Below, one piece after another: positions 34,142-42,618 of a stretch of DNA of 64,000 nt (its first letter is position 1; every line of letters begins with the position of its first letter). Position numbers and translations under genes: made by a program. The notes under the pieces were generated by a model, which had not been told where the DNA came from, made no database searches, and saw only the letters and a program-made list of their open reading frames with translations. The DNA is taken from positions 2,192,368 through 2,256,367 of the forward strand of contig NZ_KZ293963.1 of NCBI RefSeq assembly GCF_002352765.1, in the 5' to 3' direction. The DNA is from Alteribacter populi (lineage in GTDB: Bacteria > Bacillota > Bacilli > Bacillales > Salisediminibacteriaceae).

Positions 34142-34738
34142 ATGAATTTAATTCCTACAGTTATTGAACAAACAAACCGTGGCGAGCGTGCGTATGATAT
34201 TTACTCCCGCTTGTTAAAAGACCGTATTATTATGCTTGGATCAGCAATTGATGACAACGTGGCGAACTCAATCGTTGCCCAGCTTCTTTTCTTAGCTGCT
34301 GAAGACCCAGAAAAAGATATCTCCCTTTATATTAATAGTCCAGGTGGCTCTATCACATCAGGGATGGCGATTTACGATACAATGCAGTTCATTGCACCAA
34401 AAGTTCAAACAATCTGTATCGGAATGGCCGCTAGTATGGGAGCCTTCCTTCTTGCCGCAGGTGAACCAGGTAAGCGATTTGCCCTTCCAAATAGTGAAGT
34501 AATGATACACCAACCTCTAGGCGGAACACAAGGTCAAGCTTCTGATATTGAAATTCACGCAAAACGCATTCTCGAGATGCGCGAGAAGTTGAACCAAATT
34601 CTTTCTGAACGTACAGGTCAGCCATTGGAAGTAATCCAACGAGATACAGATCGCGATAATTTCATGATAGCTGAAGCTGCAAAGAAATACGGCTTAATCG
34701 ACGATGTAATGGAGAAAAAATCAGAAATCAGCTCATAA
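34142..34738 (+). CDS. clpP: ATP-dependent Clp protease proteolytic subunit
   Basis: ClpP is the serine peptidase chamber used with ClpX, ClpC or ClpE. From ATG 34142, five to seven bases after AAAGGAGG, the protein is 198 residues with catalytic Ser98 (GMAASMGAFLL) and His123 (MIHQPLGG). An in-frame start at 34046 would lie inside the CtsR box and is rejected. It is one of few plus-strand genes here and a single-gene unit with its own promoter and terminator. Confidence 0.98.
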   Translation: MNLIPTVIEQTNRGERAYDIYSRLLKDRIIMLGSAIDDNVANSIVAQLLFLAAEDPEKDISLYINSPGGSITSGMAIYDTMQFIAPKVQTICIGMAASMGAFLLAAGEPGKRFALPNSEVMIHQPLGGTQGQASDIEIHAKRILEMREKLNQILSERTGQPLEVIQRDTDRDNFMIAEAAKKYGLIDDVMEKKSEISS

Positions 34739-34772
34739 CTTTAGCTGTAACTAGACGAATATTAAGCAGCAT

Positions 34773-34805
34773 GCCTCTGAACGGATGTTCAGAGGCTTCT
34801 TTTTA
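34773..34805 (+). terminator. clpP terminator
   Basis: GCCTCTGAAC (34773-34782) and GTTCAGAGGC (34787-34796) form a perfect 10-bp stem with a 4-base loop, followed by TTCTTTTTAG. Confidence 0.93.
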
Positions 34806-35009
34806 GTTTAGTGTAGGAACTTGAACTTCTCGTCAATAGGGGCAGAATTAAGGGTGTCGTTCGACAAGCATTTTAGCTGGAGCTAGATGTTACACTATTT
34901 CTAAAAAGTTATCCACAACCTAAGCAAATATAAATTCCTAAACGAAAAAAACACCGTGCTAAGAACGAATCTTTTGCACAGCGCTTTAGATTTTTACGAC
35001 GCCTCTCTA

Positions 35010-35267
35010 TTATTCGTCTGTTTCTACAAATTCCTTGAGAGCATTCAGTGCTTCACTTTCGTCATTTCCTTCGATCGTTAGCGAGATTGTTTTGCCCGCC
35101 CCAATCGCCAAGCTCATAATTCCCATGATGCTTTTCGCATTTACTTTCTTTCCTTCTCGCTCAATGTAAATATTTGAGGCAAATCGGTTAGCTTCTTGTA
35201 CGAACAAAGCTGCTGGTCGAGCCTGTAAACCCGTTTTTCTTTTGACAGTTAGCGTTTGTTCAATCAT
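35010..35267 (-). CDS. crh: HPr-like catabolite repression protein Crh
   Basis: Crh is a paralogue of HPr that works only in regulation. The 85-residue protein keeps the HPr fold and the regulatory Ser46 (NAKSIMGIMSL), phosphorylated by HPr kinase to make a CcpA corepressor. The PTS active-site His15 is replaced by Gln15 (TGLQARPAA), the defining Crh change. It follows whiA-yvcK-rapZ, as in B. subtilis. HPrK and PpaX, which phosphorylate and recycle the pool, are encoded about 20 kb away in this window. Confidence 0.96.
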   Translation of the reverse strand: MIEQTLTVKRKTGLQARPAALFVQEANRFASNIYIEREGKKVNAKSIMGIMSLAIGAGKTISLTIEGNDESEALNALKEFVETDE

Positions 35268-35369
35268 TGTTAATTCCTCCCTTAAAAGACCTGGCTAACC
35301 GCCGATGATTATTAGCGGAAGCGGTTTAAATTTTATACTTGTTTTAACGAATAACTTCCCTTAGAAGGT

Positions 35370-35588
35370 GTTGTTCAAAAGGCCACGTAGTAAGGGAGCT
35401 TCTGCTAGTACCGCCACGCCTGTGCGAACACAGAAGTCAACCCAACCTGAGGAAGCTCGTTGGCAAATGCTATGGAGAGAATCCTTCGAGACAACTCGTA
35501 GTGGTTTCACGATGGAATGCTCGTCGTTCCAGTGCTTGAAGGCTTTGCCGCCTCGACCCACTTGGTCCTTTTTATGCTCCTTTTGAAC
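35370..35588. repeat. 219-bp element with 11-bp terminal inverted repeats
   Basis: The element begins TGTTCAAAAGG and ends CCTTTTGAACA, a perfect 11-bp inverted terminal repeat. Its inside is unlike the flanking genes and contains several short inverted repeats. A minus-strand ORF spans it but looks like a by-product. The same TGTTCAAAA ends are found on smaller elements near 36622, 39489, 42343 and 54618, suggesting a MITE-like family or a structured RNA. Its identity is not established. Confidence 0.5.
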
Positions 35589-35647
35589 ACGCATTAGAAG
35601 CGCTTTCAAAAATGATAAAGCAGAAAAGGGAGAAGTGAGATCGAAAT

Positions 35648-36589
35648 CTACACATTTTCCCCTGCTTTAATTTTATTGGCGAATTCATCAATTTTACGTA
35701 GGCGATGATTGACACCTGATTTACTTACTTTTCCGCTTTCCACCATTTCCCCAAGCTCTTTTAATGTTACATCCTGATGTTTAACACGAAGTTCAGCAAT
35801 CTCTCTAAGCTTGTCCGGTAACGACTCTAAACCTACTTCTTCTTGTATAAAACGGATATTCTCGACCTGTCTCATCGCAGCTCCTACCGTTTTATTTAAG
35901 TTGGCCGTTTCACAATTTACGAGGCGGTTCACTGAATTTCGCATATCTTTCATGATTCTCACATCTTCAAAACGCAGAAGCGCTTGATGAGCACCAATTA
36001 TGTTTAAAAAGTCACTGATCCGTTCTCCTTCTTTCAAATAGAGAATAAATCCTTTTTTCCGCTCTAACATTTTGGCATTAAGATGAAAATGATTCATGAG
36101 TTTACGTAATGAATCATTATGTTCCTCATATAAAGAAAAAATCTCCAAATGATAGGAGGATGTCTCCGGGTGATTGACCGAACCTCCCGCTAAGAAAGCG
36201 CCTCTTAAATACGCACGTTTACAGCAATCTGTTTCGATTAATTCCGGTGAAATATCTCTCGTAAATGAAAATACACCGTCAATAATTTTTAGGTCTTCTA
36301 AAAGCCTCTTCGCTTGATTAGAAATGCGCACAACATAAACATTGTTTTTTTTCAGACGCATTTTCTTTCGAACTAAAAGCTCAACATGAATCGAAAATAA
36401 GTCCTTAATTAGCGAATATATTCTTCTAGCAATGGCCGCGTTCTCGGTTTGGATATCGAGAATAAACTGCTTGTTTCCAAATGACAAAGAGCCATTCATT
36501 CGAATTAATGCTGCAAGCTCTGCTTTTTTACAGCATTGATCAACTTCTAGTTGTGTCAGCTCTTTTTTTGTCACAGAAGCAAAGGACAT
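35648..36589 (-). CDS. whiA: DNA-binding protein WhiA
   Basis: WhiA has an N-terminal LAGLIDADG-like domain and a C-terminal HTH; in Bacillus it affects cell division and chromosome segregation. The 313-residue length fits. The N-terminal half shows LAALIRMNGSLSFGNK and CCKRAYLRGAFLAGGSVNHPE; the C-terminal half has DVTLKELGEMVESGKVSKSGVNHRLRKI. It follows yvcK with 142 bp between, which contains a dispersed inverted-repeat element. Confidence 0.96.
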   Translation of the reverse strand: MSFASVTKKELTQLEVDQCCKKAELAALIRMNGSLSFGNKQFILDIQTENAAIARRIYSLIKDLFSIHVELLVRKKMRLKKNNVYVVRISNQAKRLLEDLKIIDGVFSFTRDISPELIETDCCKRAYLRGAFLAGGSVNHPETSSYHLEIFSLYEEHNDSLRKLMNHFHLNAKMLERKKGFILYLKEGERISDFLNIIGAHQALLRFEDVRIMKDMRNSVNRLVNCETANLNKTVGAAMRQVENIRFIQEEVGLESLPDKLREIAELRVKHQDVTLKELGEMVESGKVSKSGVNHRLRKIDEFANKIKAGENV

Positions 36590-36621
36590 CTACCCCACCT
36601 CCTGACGTAATATAAATCCGT

Positions 36622-36692
36622 GTTCAAAAAAAAGGAGAAAAAGAGCCAACGTAGAAATTAGACTGCGATTTTTCCTGGACTTTTTGAACATC
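36622..36692. repeat. TGTTCAAAAA-type inverted-repeat element (whiA-yvcK gap)
   Basis: The 71-bp stretch starts GTTCAAAAAAAAGGAG and ends CCTGGACTTTTTGAAC, so its ends are inverted copies. It belongs to the same family as the elements near 39489, 42343, 53475 and 54618. Confidence 0.55.
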
Positions 36693-36731
36693 TTTTATAA
36701 ATGATCCGGTCTTCTTTTTTCTTACGATTAC

Positions 36732-37679
36732 TTACAACATCGAGACGAGTCGTTGAGAAACCTTCAACGCATCATGCCTAAGTAGGTAATTATCAAAGTA
36801 TAACAGGTCATCCCCGATCACTTCTACTCCCAGGCTTTCTAACCGATCAACATCTACCTTTACTTCGGCTGCGCCTTCTCCTGCATAACGTTGAGCGTAA
36901 GAGTGAGGAATGTTTTGCACATTAACAAGTACTTTATCTAACAGATCATCTCCAACATGATCAACAAGAGCTTGAACGTGATCCCCTGCACTGAAATGAT
37001 CGGTTTCCCCAGGCTGCGTCATGACATTACATACGTAGACTTTATCTGCTTTTGCTTTTTTCACGGATTCAGCAATTCCAGGCACAAGAAGGTTCGGTAA
37101 AATACTCGTGTAGAGGCTCCCTGGACCGATAACGATAAGGTCCGCTTCTTCAATCGCTTTAATGGACTCTGCTAATGGCGTAGCGTCAGCAGGTTCTAAA
37201 AACACACGCTTGATTCGCTTTCCCGCTTGTGGAATTTTCGACTCGCCTTCAATAAGAGTACCGTCTTCCATTTCAGCGTGAAGGACAATGCTGTTATTTG
37301 CTGCAGGAAGTACTTTTCCCCTTACATTTAAAATTCGACTTAATACTTGAACACCGCGAGCAAAATCACCGCCTGTGATCGAGGTCATTCCCGCTAGTAA
37401 TAAATTTCCTAACGAGTGGCCAGATAATCCGTTTCCGTTTTCAAATCGATGCTGAAACAGCTCTTCGACAAGGGGTTCCACTTCAGATAACGCTATAAGC
37501 ACGTTCCTCACGTCTCCTGGTGGTGGTATGTCGAGCTCTTTTCTTAACCGCCCAGAACTTCCGCCATCATCAGCTACAGTCACTATCGCTGTGATGTCCA
37601 CCGGGAACGTCTTCAAACCCCTTAGTAATACTGATAAACCGGTTCCTCCCCCGAGAATCACGATATTTGCCTTCTTCAA
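36732..37679 (-). CDS. yvcK: Gluconeogenesis factor YvcK
   Basis: YvcK is a UPF0052/CofD-like protein that binds UDP-sugars and is needed for cell shape and growth on gluconeogenic carbon sources in B. subtilis. The 315-residue protein begins KKANIVILGGGTGLSVLLRG and contains VADDGGSSGRLRKEL, both family signatures, and GPGSLYTSILPNL. It starts with TTG that overlaps the rapZ stop by 4 bp (TTGA), so translation is coupled. The rapZ-yvcK-whiA order is conserved in Firmicutes. Confidence 0.96.
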   Translation of the reverse strand: MKKANIVILGGGTGLSVLLRGLKTFPVDITAIVTVADDGGSSGRLRKELDIPPPGDVRNVLIALSEVEPLVEELFQHRFENGNGLSGHSLGNLLLAGMTSITGGDFARGVQVLSRILNVRGKVLPAANNSIVLHAEMEDGTLIEGESKIPQAGKRIKRVFLEPADATPLAESIKAIEEADLIVIGPGSLYTSILPNLLVPGIAESVKKAKADKVYVCNVMTQPGETDHFSAGDHVQALVDHVGDDLLDKVLVNVQNIPHSYAQRYAGEGAAEVKVDVDRLESLGVEVIGDDLLYFDNYLLRHDALKVSQRLVSML

Positions 37680-38584
37680 CCTTCTCGCTTTCCTTTCTCA
37701 ACATCTCGATGGGTAACGTAAGTCATATACCCTTGATCGGTCAGCTTTTTCATGAAAAACTCAGCTAATGTTACAGACCGGTGTTTTCCGCCGGTACAAC
37801 CGATGGCCACCACTAGCTGACTTTTCCCTTCCCGCTTATAATGTGGAAGGATGTAGGTGAGAAGATCATGCAGTTTATCATTAAATTGTTGCGTCTCCGC
37901 CCACTTTAACACGTAGTCGGATACTTCCTTATCCAATCCAGTTTTCGGCCGCATATGATCAATATAATGGGGGTTCGGCAGGAATCGAACATCAAATACG
38001 AGATCAGCATCAATCGGAATTCCATGTTTATATCCAAAAGACATCACTTGCACAGAAAAGACTTGTTTATCTGGTGAGGCAAAACGTTCAATTATTTTTT
38101 CCCTAAGTGCTAGTGGTTTTAGTTCTGTTGTATCTACGATCAACTGCGCTTGGCCTTTTAATTCATCAAGCATTTGGCGTTCGAGTTTAATTCCTTCTAA
38201 TGGTGGACCATCACCAGACAGCGGGTGGGAACGCCTTGTTTCTTTATACCGACGTACTAACGCGCTATCTTTCGCATCTAAAAAGACAATCTGCGGTGTA
38301 ACCTTAGCTTCCCCACTCAAATAGTCAATGGTTTCGAACAATTCATCGAAAAAGTCCCTGCCACGCAAATCGATCACGAATGCTACTTTTTTCATTTTAT
38401 CGCCTGAATTCTTTATCAGGTCTACAAATTTCGGTATGAGTGCTGGAGGCAGATTATCCACACAAAAATAACCCAAGTCTTCTAAGCTGTGTACAGCTAC
38501 GGTTTTTCCTGCACCTGACATCCCAGTTATAATGACAATTTCCATGTCCGTGGCTCTAACAGGCTGATTTTCCTTTTCGACCAT
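37676..38584 (-). CDS. rapZ: RapZ/YvcJ-type nucleotide-binding protein
   Basis: The 302-residue protein has the Walker A motif GMSGAGKT at 21-28 and the conserved C-terminal domain with VMSFGYKHGIPIDADLVFDVRFLPNP and IGCTGGKHRSV. In E. coli RapZ is an RNA-binding adaptor for GlmZ; in Bacillus YvcJ hydrolyses nucleotides and affects competence, and the exact role is unclear. The start is ATG 38584 after AAAGGGTGG; three in-frame GTG codons just upstream overlap the ribosome site. Confidence 0.95.
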   Translation of the reverse strand: MVEKENQPVRATDMEIVIITGMSGAGKTVAVHSLEDLGYFCVDNLPPALIPKFVDLIKNSGDKMKKVAFVIDLRGRDFFDELFETIDYLSGEAKVTPQIVFLDAKDSALVRRYKETRRSHPLSGDGPPLEGIKLERQMLDELKGQAQLIVDTTELKPLALREKIIERFASPDKQVFSVQVMSFGYKHGIPIDADLVFDVRFLPNPHYIDHMRPKTGLDKEVSDYVLKWAETQQFNDKLHDLLTYILPHYKREGKSQLVVAIGCTGGKHRSVTLAEFFMKKLTDQGYMTYVTHRDVEKGKREG

Positions 38585-38622
38585 CACCACCACCCTTTCT
38601 ATTTTCGTATATTCATTTTATC

Positions 38623-39081
38623 TTATTCCGGATCTAAGTTGCATGACAAAAGTTGATAATCAGGAGAATAAACAAATGTACCATAAATTAACCCGCTGCG
38701 ATTAAATATATGGTCGAAAAAATGATGATCTCCTTCTGCCATCGGTAAGTGTTTTACATGATCAACCATTTGCCACGCTAAGTGACCTTCTGGTGACTCA
38801 CTTAGTAGACTGCCACTGAACTTTTCAGCATAAAAGGTGAAGAGCATCCATTCATCAATGGCTTTCCCTTCTTCTTCTATAACAACGGTAAAAACGCCTT
38901 TAAGTGTGGGTTCATAAAGATCCAGGCCCGTCTCTTCTTTGAATTCCCGAACGGCACTCTCTTTTACCGACTCTCTCGGCTCCATCTTTCCACCTGGCGC
39001 CACCCACCAACCTCGGCTAGGTTTTTGCAATAAAAGAACATGATCTTGATCACGTAATATACAGTTAGTGACCCTTCGCAT
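38623..39081 (-). CDS. yvcI: Nudix hydrolase (YvcI-like)
   Basis: The 152-residue protein contains a full Nudix box, GGKMEPRESVKESAVREFKEETGL in two parts (about 30-53), that binds metal and cleaves nucleoside diphosphates linked to another moiety. N-terminal RRVTNCILR and WWVAPGGKM match the MTH1/YvcI branch. Start ATG 39081 is set by GAGGTGAG; an in-frame GTG at 39090 is part of that site. It heads the rapZ-yvcK-whiA-crh group. The substrate is unknown. Confidence 0.92.
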   Translation of the reverse strand: MRRVTNCILRDQDHVLLLQKPSRGWWVAPGGKMEPRESVKESAVREFKEETGLDLYEPTLKGVFTVVIEEEGKAIDEWMLFTFYAEKFSGSLLSESPEGHLAWQMVDHVKHLPMAEGDHHFFDHIFNRSGLIYGTFVYSPDYQLLSCNLDPE

Positions 39082-39679
39082 TCCGCTCACCTCTACTCAT
39101 TCATGATGAACTGGTAAAATCTTTATCTAGAAACGATAATCTTATAAAAGATTATTTGTTTGAAAATCCTACTTAAAAGTAGTCACCCCAAAATTTAAGA
39201 GGTAACTCTTTTCCTATTAGTCGAAAAAGCGCAACTGTCGCCTTAGCGTCGTGCGAGATAGGAAGCTCGACTTCCCCATCTTCTTCTGACTGTATATGAT
39301 ATCCTCTAGCGGAGCTAATTCCTCAACCAGAAGCAAATGCGTTTCTTAAAAACACAAAGAAAGCATACCTTTGTTTTGAAATTGTCAAACCTAGTCTCGA
39401 TAAGCGACAACAATTTTCCCGCATAGTTCGATCATTATTTCACAATGTTAGATATCCATTTAATAAACGTTTTATTAGCAGTCTATGTGTGTTCCAAAAG
39501 AAGAACAACAAAGCCTGCCATGATCGCTAGCAGCTATTTCCTCATACTTTTTTGAACACCTCTATATTATACAATACTTTTTCTCTGCTCACCAATAACA
39601 TAACAGCAAACGGAGGTTGAGAAATACTAGAAATGGGGTAACTATGAGTCGAATGGGATCGAAAAAAGAGGAGGAGATA

Positions 39680-39750
39680 AGAAAAGCGTAAAGCGCCTGG
39701 AGCTCGACATCGAAACGTGGATTTTTTTGGCTCTTTACTCTTAAAAAAAA
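39680..39750. repeat. GGAGCTCGACATCGAAACG dispersed repeat
   Basis: AAGCGTAAAGCGCCTGGAGC then TCGACATCGAAACGTGGATTTT is the most complete copy of the family that recurs at 2908, 31792 and 58118. It has no ORF. Confidence 0.6.
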
Positions 39751-39775
39751 GGGGCACAGGGGGGTAACCTGTGCC
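39740..39775 (-). terminator. Terminator-like hairpin in the trxB-yvcI spacer
   Basis: On the minus strand GGCACAGG and CCTGTGCC form an 8-bp stem, followed by CCTTTTTTTTAAG. No gene ends directly upstream, so it may act as a back-up terminator or be part of a repeat. Confidence 0.55.
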
Positions 39776-39976
39776 AAAAAATATATAAAAAAGGGGGTCA
39801 ATTACTTACTTTTCATAATACCCGTATTTTGTTTCAACTCTGTTACAGCTTAATTAAGACGCAGTTACGAATTGTAAAAGTTTCACTTCAGTAAAGAAAC
39901 ATCTATAATAGTCCCATGATACTCTAAGGCTTTCGATGGTGAAACAGACCCCACGAAACTAATAATACAGAAATTG

Positions 39977-40028
39977 TTCGGGGACAGGCCCCGCACAAAA
40001 TTGTGCGGGGCCTGTCCCCTGAATTTTG
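39977..40028. repeat. REP-like element (copy 2)
   Basis: GGGGACAGGCCCCGCACAAA and its inverse TTGTGCGGGGCCTGTCCCC form a near-perfect 20-bp stem. Same family as the GGGGACTGTCCCC elements listed elsewhere. Confidence 0.75.
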
Positions 40029-40045
40029 ACGAAATGAGTTGACAA

Positions 40046-40093
40046 AAAGAGGGTGTCTCAAAAAGTGGTTTAACTTTTTGAGACACCCTCGAT
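40046..40093 (-). terminator. trxB terminator (bidirectional)
   Basis: GAGGGTGTCTCAAAAAGT (40049-40066) pairs perfectly with its inverse at 40073-40090, an 18-bp stem 20 bp after the trxB stop. A T-run is built into the stem base rather than following it. Confidence 0.75.
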
Positions 40094-40109
40094 TATGTTT
40101 TTCAATAGA

Positions 40110-41069
40110 TTAGCTTTTTGTCTTTGAGTTTTCCAGCTCTTCAGCTAAGCTCTCAACGTAATGTTGTGCGGCTTGAGCTGCGATACTTCCGTCTCCGGTT
40201 GCGGTTACGATTTGACGCAATGTCTTTTCACGAATATCTCCTGCAGCAAAGATACCAGGAATTTTCGTTTCCATCTCTTCGTCCGTTTCTACGTAGCCGT
40301 CTTCGTTTGTAATTCCAAGGTTAATAAATGGCTCATTGATTGGCAGCATGCCGATGTAAATGAACACACCGTCGGTTTTGAATTCTCGTTCAGAACCATC
40401 ACTCTTATCAACCAGTGTAACACTGCCGACTTTGCCATCCTTCGCGTTAATCTCTTTTACAACGTGGCTCCAAATAAAGTCAATTTTGTCACTAGCAAAA
40501 GCACGGTCTTGCAAAATCTTTTGCGCTCGTAACTCGTCTCGTCGGTGAACCACGGTTACTTTACTCGCAAATCTCGTCAAGTATACAGCCTCTTCGACAG
40601 CAGAGTCTCCTCCACCTACGACAACAAGATCTTTTTCTTTAAAGAAGGCACCGTCACACACGGCACAATAAGATACGCCTCGGCCACCAAGTTCTTTTTC
40701 ACCGTCGACGCCAAGCTCTTTGTACTTTGCACCCGTTGTAATAATGATTGAGCGTGCTTTCATCTCGCCATTTCCTAAAATGATGCGTTTGTACTCTTTA
40801 CCATCGATGATTTCTTTTACATCACCATATTTATATTCTGCGCCGAACTTTTTTGCATGCTCAAACATTTTATTGGATAAATCCGGCCCAAGGATACTAT
40901 CATAGCCAGGATAGTTTTCCACGTCTTCTGTATTGGCCATTTGCCCGCCTGGCATACCTCGCTCAACCATTACAGTTGATAAGTTTGCACGCGATGTGTA
41001 AACAGCTGCTGTCATACCTGCAGGACCTGCACCAATAATTACAACATCATAAATTTTTTCTTCAGTCAC
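40110..41069 (-). CDS. trxB: Thioredoxin reductase
   Basis: The FAD enzyme passes electrons from NADPH to thioredoxin. The 319-residue protein has the FAD motif GAGPAGMTAA from residue 13, the redox-active CAVC (Cys135 and Cys138) and the NADPH motif GGGDSAVEEA, ending with GIFAAGDIREKTLRQIVTATGDG in two parts. GTG 41069 gives MTEEKIYD, matching the B. subtilis N terminus, with GGGGAG at proper distance; a GTG three codons earlier overlaps the site. It lies between the TPR gene and yvcI, as in B. subtilis. Confidence 0.97.
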   Translation of the reverse strand: MTEEKIYDVVIIGAGPAGMTAAVYTSRANLSTVMVERGMPGGQMANTEDVENYPGYDSILGPDLSNKMFEHAKKFGAEYKYGDVKEIIDGKEYKRIILGNGEMKARSIIITTGAKYKELGVDGEKELGGRGVSYCAVCDGAFFKEKDLVVVGGGDSAVEEAVYLTRFASKVTVVHRRDELRAQKILQDRAFASDKIDFIWSHVVKEINAKDGKVGSVTLVDKSDGSEREFKTDGVFIYIGMLPINEPFINLGITNEDGYVETDEEMETKIPGIFAAGDIREKTLRQIVTATGDGSIAAQAAQHYVESLAEELENSKTKS

Positions 41070-41219
41070 TTCGTCCACTCCCCTAATGCGGTAGGTTGGT
41101 TTTCGTATTCACATCTATATCCTAAGGAATTTTTATTCATAAGTCCAAAATACTGCTCACACATTATGGCAAAGACCTATCCTTATTGTTTGCCTCTAAG
41201 TGGGCTTTATTCTGATGAA

Positions 41220-42290
41220 TTAGGACTTAGATTCAAGAACCGGCAACCGATAATAAAACCAAGACTGTTCCGGGGTTCCACCTGTGCTTAATGTGTCTAA
41301 ACAACTTTCGGCCAGACTTTTTTGCTGATGATCAAATTGAATGACCCTTTTCCAAAGTTGTCTTGCCTTCTCATGGTCTCCGACAAACCATGCCGTTAAC
41401 GCCATTTGGTGATAAAAACGCGGACGCTTTGAAAACGTATGTCGTTGATACAACCGTTTAAACCTATCATAAGCTTCATCATAATCGCCAAGGAGGAACC
41501 ACGTCTTAGCAAGGTGATAGCCATACCAATCATCCATAGGTCTCATGACACGTAATCTTTGAGCAAACATCTCCCATCGGCTGTCGTTCATTTCCTTTAA
41601 GAAGACAACTAAATTACACTGAGCGAGAAAGTTGCTTTCTTCCTTCATCAGTAAATCATCAATAATGCCCATGGCTTGCTCTTTTTCTCCTTGATGAAAC
41701 ATCGCTTCTGATAAATAGGCATAAAGATCCCATTGGGTCGGCACTTCAGAAAGAGAAGTTGTAACCTCTCGCTCGGCCTCACCAAATTGGGCACGATCAA
41801 TAAGGTCCGCCGCTCTTTCAAGACGACTGTGAGCAAGCTGCTCTTCTGTTTCTTCTTCGTCCTCAAGATCTTCACCATCATCTTCAAGCATCTCTAATAA
41901 AGTCGTAGCATCTTCAGCAAATTCGCCTTTCGGATCCATATTTAAATACGTTCTCAGATGCTGAACCGCAATATCAAACTCCCCTGCATGTGCAAGGTTA
42001 TTCGCTAAAAAGAAATAGCACTCTGCCATGTTCTCATCTATTTCATGGATTACTTTCTCAAGCCATTCGTTAGATTCTTCAAACTGCCCCTGCTCTGCAA
42101 GAACAATCGCTAACTGGCATAAAAAAACCGGCTCTTCCGGCTCAAGACGGATCGCACGTCGAATATATTGAAGCGCTTGATTCGTATTTCGATTCTGATA
42201 AGCTTCGATCCCTTTTTTATAAAAATATGCACCGTCTTGCAAAAAAGGAATAACCTGCCCCATCTTTTCGTTAGAATTTATATTTCGCAC
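41220..42290 (-). CDS. yvcD: Tetratricopeptide repeat protein (YvcD-like)
   Basis: The protein is built of helical TPR units, for example FYKKGIEAYQNRNTNQALQYIRRAIRLEPEEP and the following copies through residue about 140, an acidic linker (EDDGEDLEDEEETEEQ), and further repeats to the end. TPRs mediate protein contacts; the partner is unknown. The start is uncertain: GTG 42290 has GGGGG eight bases upstream, while in-frame ATG 42305 and TTG 42314 have no ribosome site. It is syntenic with B. subtilis yvcD, between trxB and the his operon end. Confidence 0.85.
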   Translation of the reverse strand: MRNINSNEKMGQVIPFLQDGAYFYKKGIEAYQNRNTNQALQYIRRAIRLEPEEPVFLCQLAIVLAEQGQFEESNEWLEKVIHEIDENMAECYFFLANNLAHAGEFDIAVQHLRTYLNMDPKGEFAEDATTLLEMLEDDGEDLEDEEETEEQLAHSRLERAADLIDRAQFGEAEREVTTSLSEVPTQWDLYAYLSEAMFHQGEKEQAMGIIDDLLMKEESNFLAQCNLVVFLKEMNDSRWEMFAQRLRVMRPMDDWYGYHLAKTWFLLGDYDEAYDRFKRLYQRHTFSKRPRFYHQMALTAWFVGDHEKARQLWKRVIQFDHQQKSLAESCLDTLSTGGTPEQSWFYYRLPVLESKS

Positions 42291-42342
42291 AAATTGTGCC
42301 CCCATTTCAATCAATAAACCTAAATATCTTCTCTATGAGTAC

Positions 42343-42415
42343 TTGTTCAAAAAAGAAGGACAAAAAAAGCCGAGAAGATCAAAACCACGACTATTTCCCC
42401 AAGCTTTTTAAACAA
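42343..42415. repeat. TGTTCAAAAA-type inverted-repeat element
   Basis: Starts TTGTTCAAAAAAGAAGGAC and ends CCCCAAGCTTTTTAAACAAC, imperfectly inverted. The inner text (AAGATCAAAACCACGACTAT then TTCCCCAAGCTT) is related to the element at 53475. Confidence 0.5.
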
Positions 42416-42512
42416 CATTTATTGGCACTGCAAAAAAACACATACAAGCAGTATAACACGCACCACACCCACGATCTAGACCAGAATTTTAGTGATTTCG
42501 TGCCAGTGATTT

Positions 42513-42564
42513 GGTGCCTGACCCCCACTGCGTTAATACTGTACAGTGGCGGGGGTCAGGCACC
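42513..42564. repeat. GGTGCCTGACCCCC inverted repeat
   Basis: GGTGCCTGACCCCC (42513-42526) is the exact inverse of GGGGGTCAGGCACC (42551-42564), with CACTG/CAGTG extending the stem. It is a stable hairpin just before the his operon terminator, differing in sequence from the GGGGACTGTCCCC family but alike in form. Confidence 0.7.
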
Positions 42565-42574
42565 ACAAAAAGGC

Positions 42575-42612
42575 ACAACAAAAGCGGTCCATTTTGGGTG
42601 GACCGCTTTTCG
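42575..42612 (-). terminator. his operon terminator
   Basis: AAAAGCGGTCC (42580-42590) and GGACCGCTTTT (42600-42610) form an 11-bp stem with a 9-base loop directly after hisI. Confidence 0.85.
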
Positions 42613-42618
42613 TTACTG

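Larger units (their letters stand above)
39091..40045. other. Repeat-filled spacer between trxB and yvcI, no gene seen
   Basis: Almost 1 kb without a credible ORF. It holds a GCGCAACTGTCGCCTTAGCG fragment (from 39227), a TGTTCcAAAAG/CTTTTTTGAACA element (39489-39557), a GGAGCTCGACATCGAAACG repeat (39680-39750), a GGCACAGG/CCTGTGCC hairpin with a minus-strand T-run (39740-39775) and a REP-like element (39977-40028). The spacer looks like an accumulation site for dispersed elements. Confidence 0.6.

Noticed and set aside
35361..35609. Minus-strand 82-codon ORF across the 219-bp element
   Set aside because: Its ends coincide with the inverted repeats of the element and it has no ribosome site; it reads as a by-product of the repeat.
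39883..40086. 67-codon ORF upstream of yvcI
   Set aside because: It is composed of REP-like element and trxB terminator sequence, without a ribosome site.
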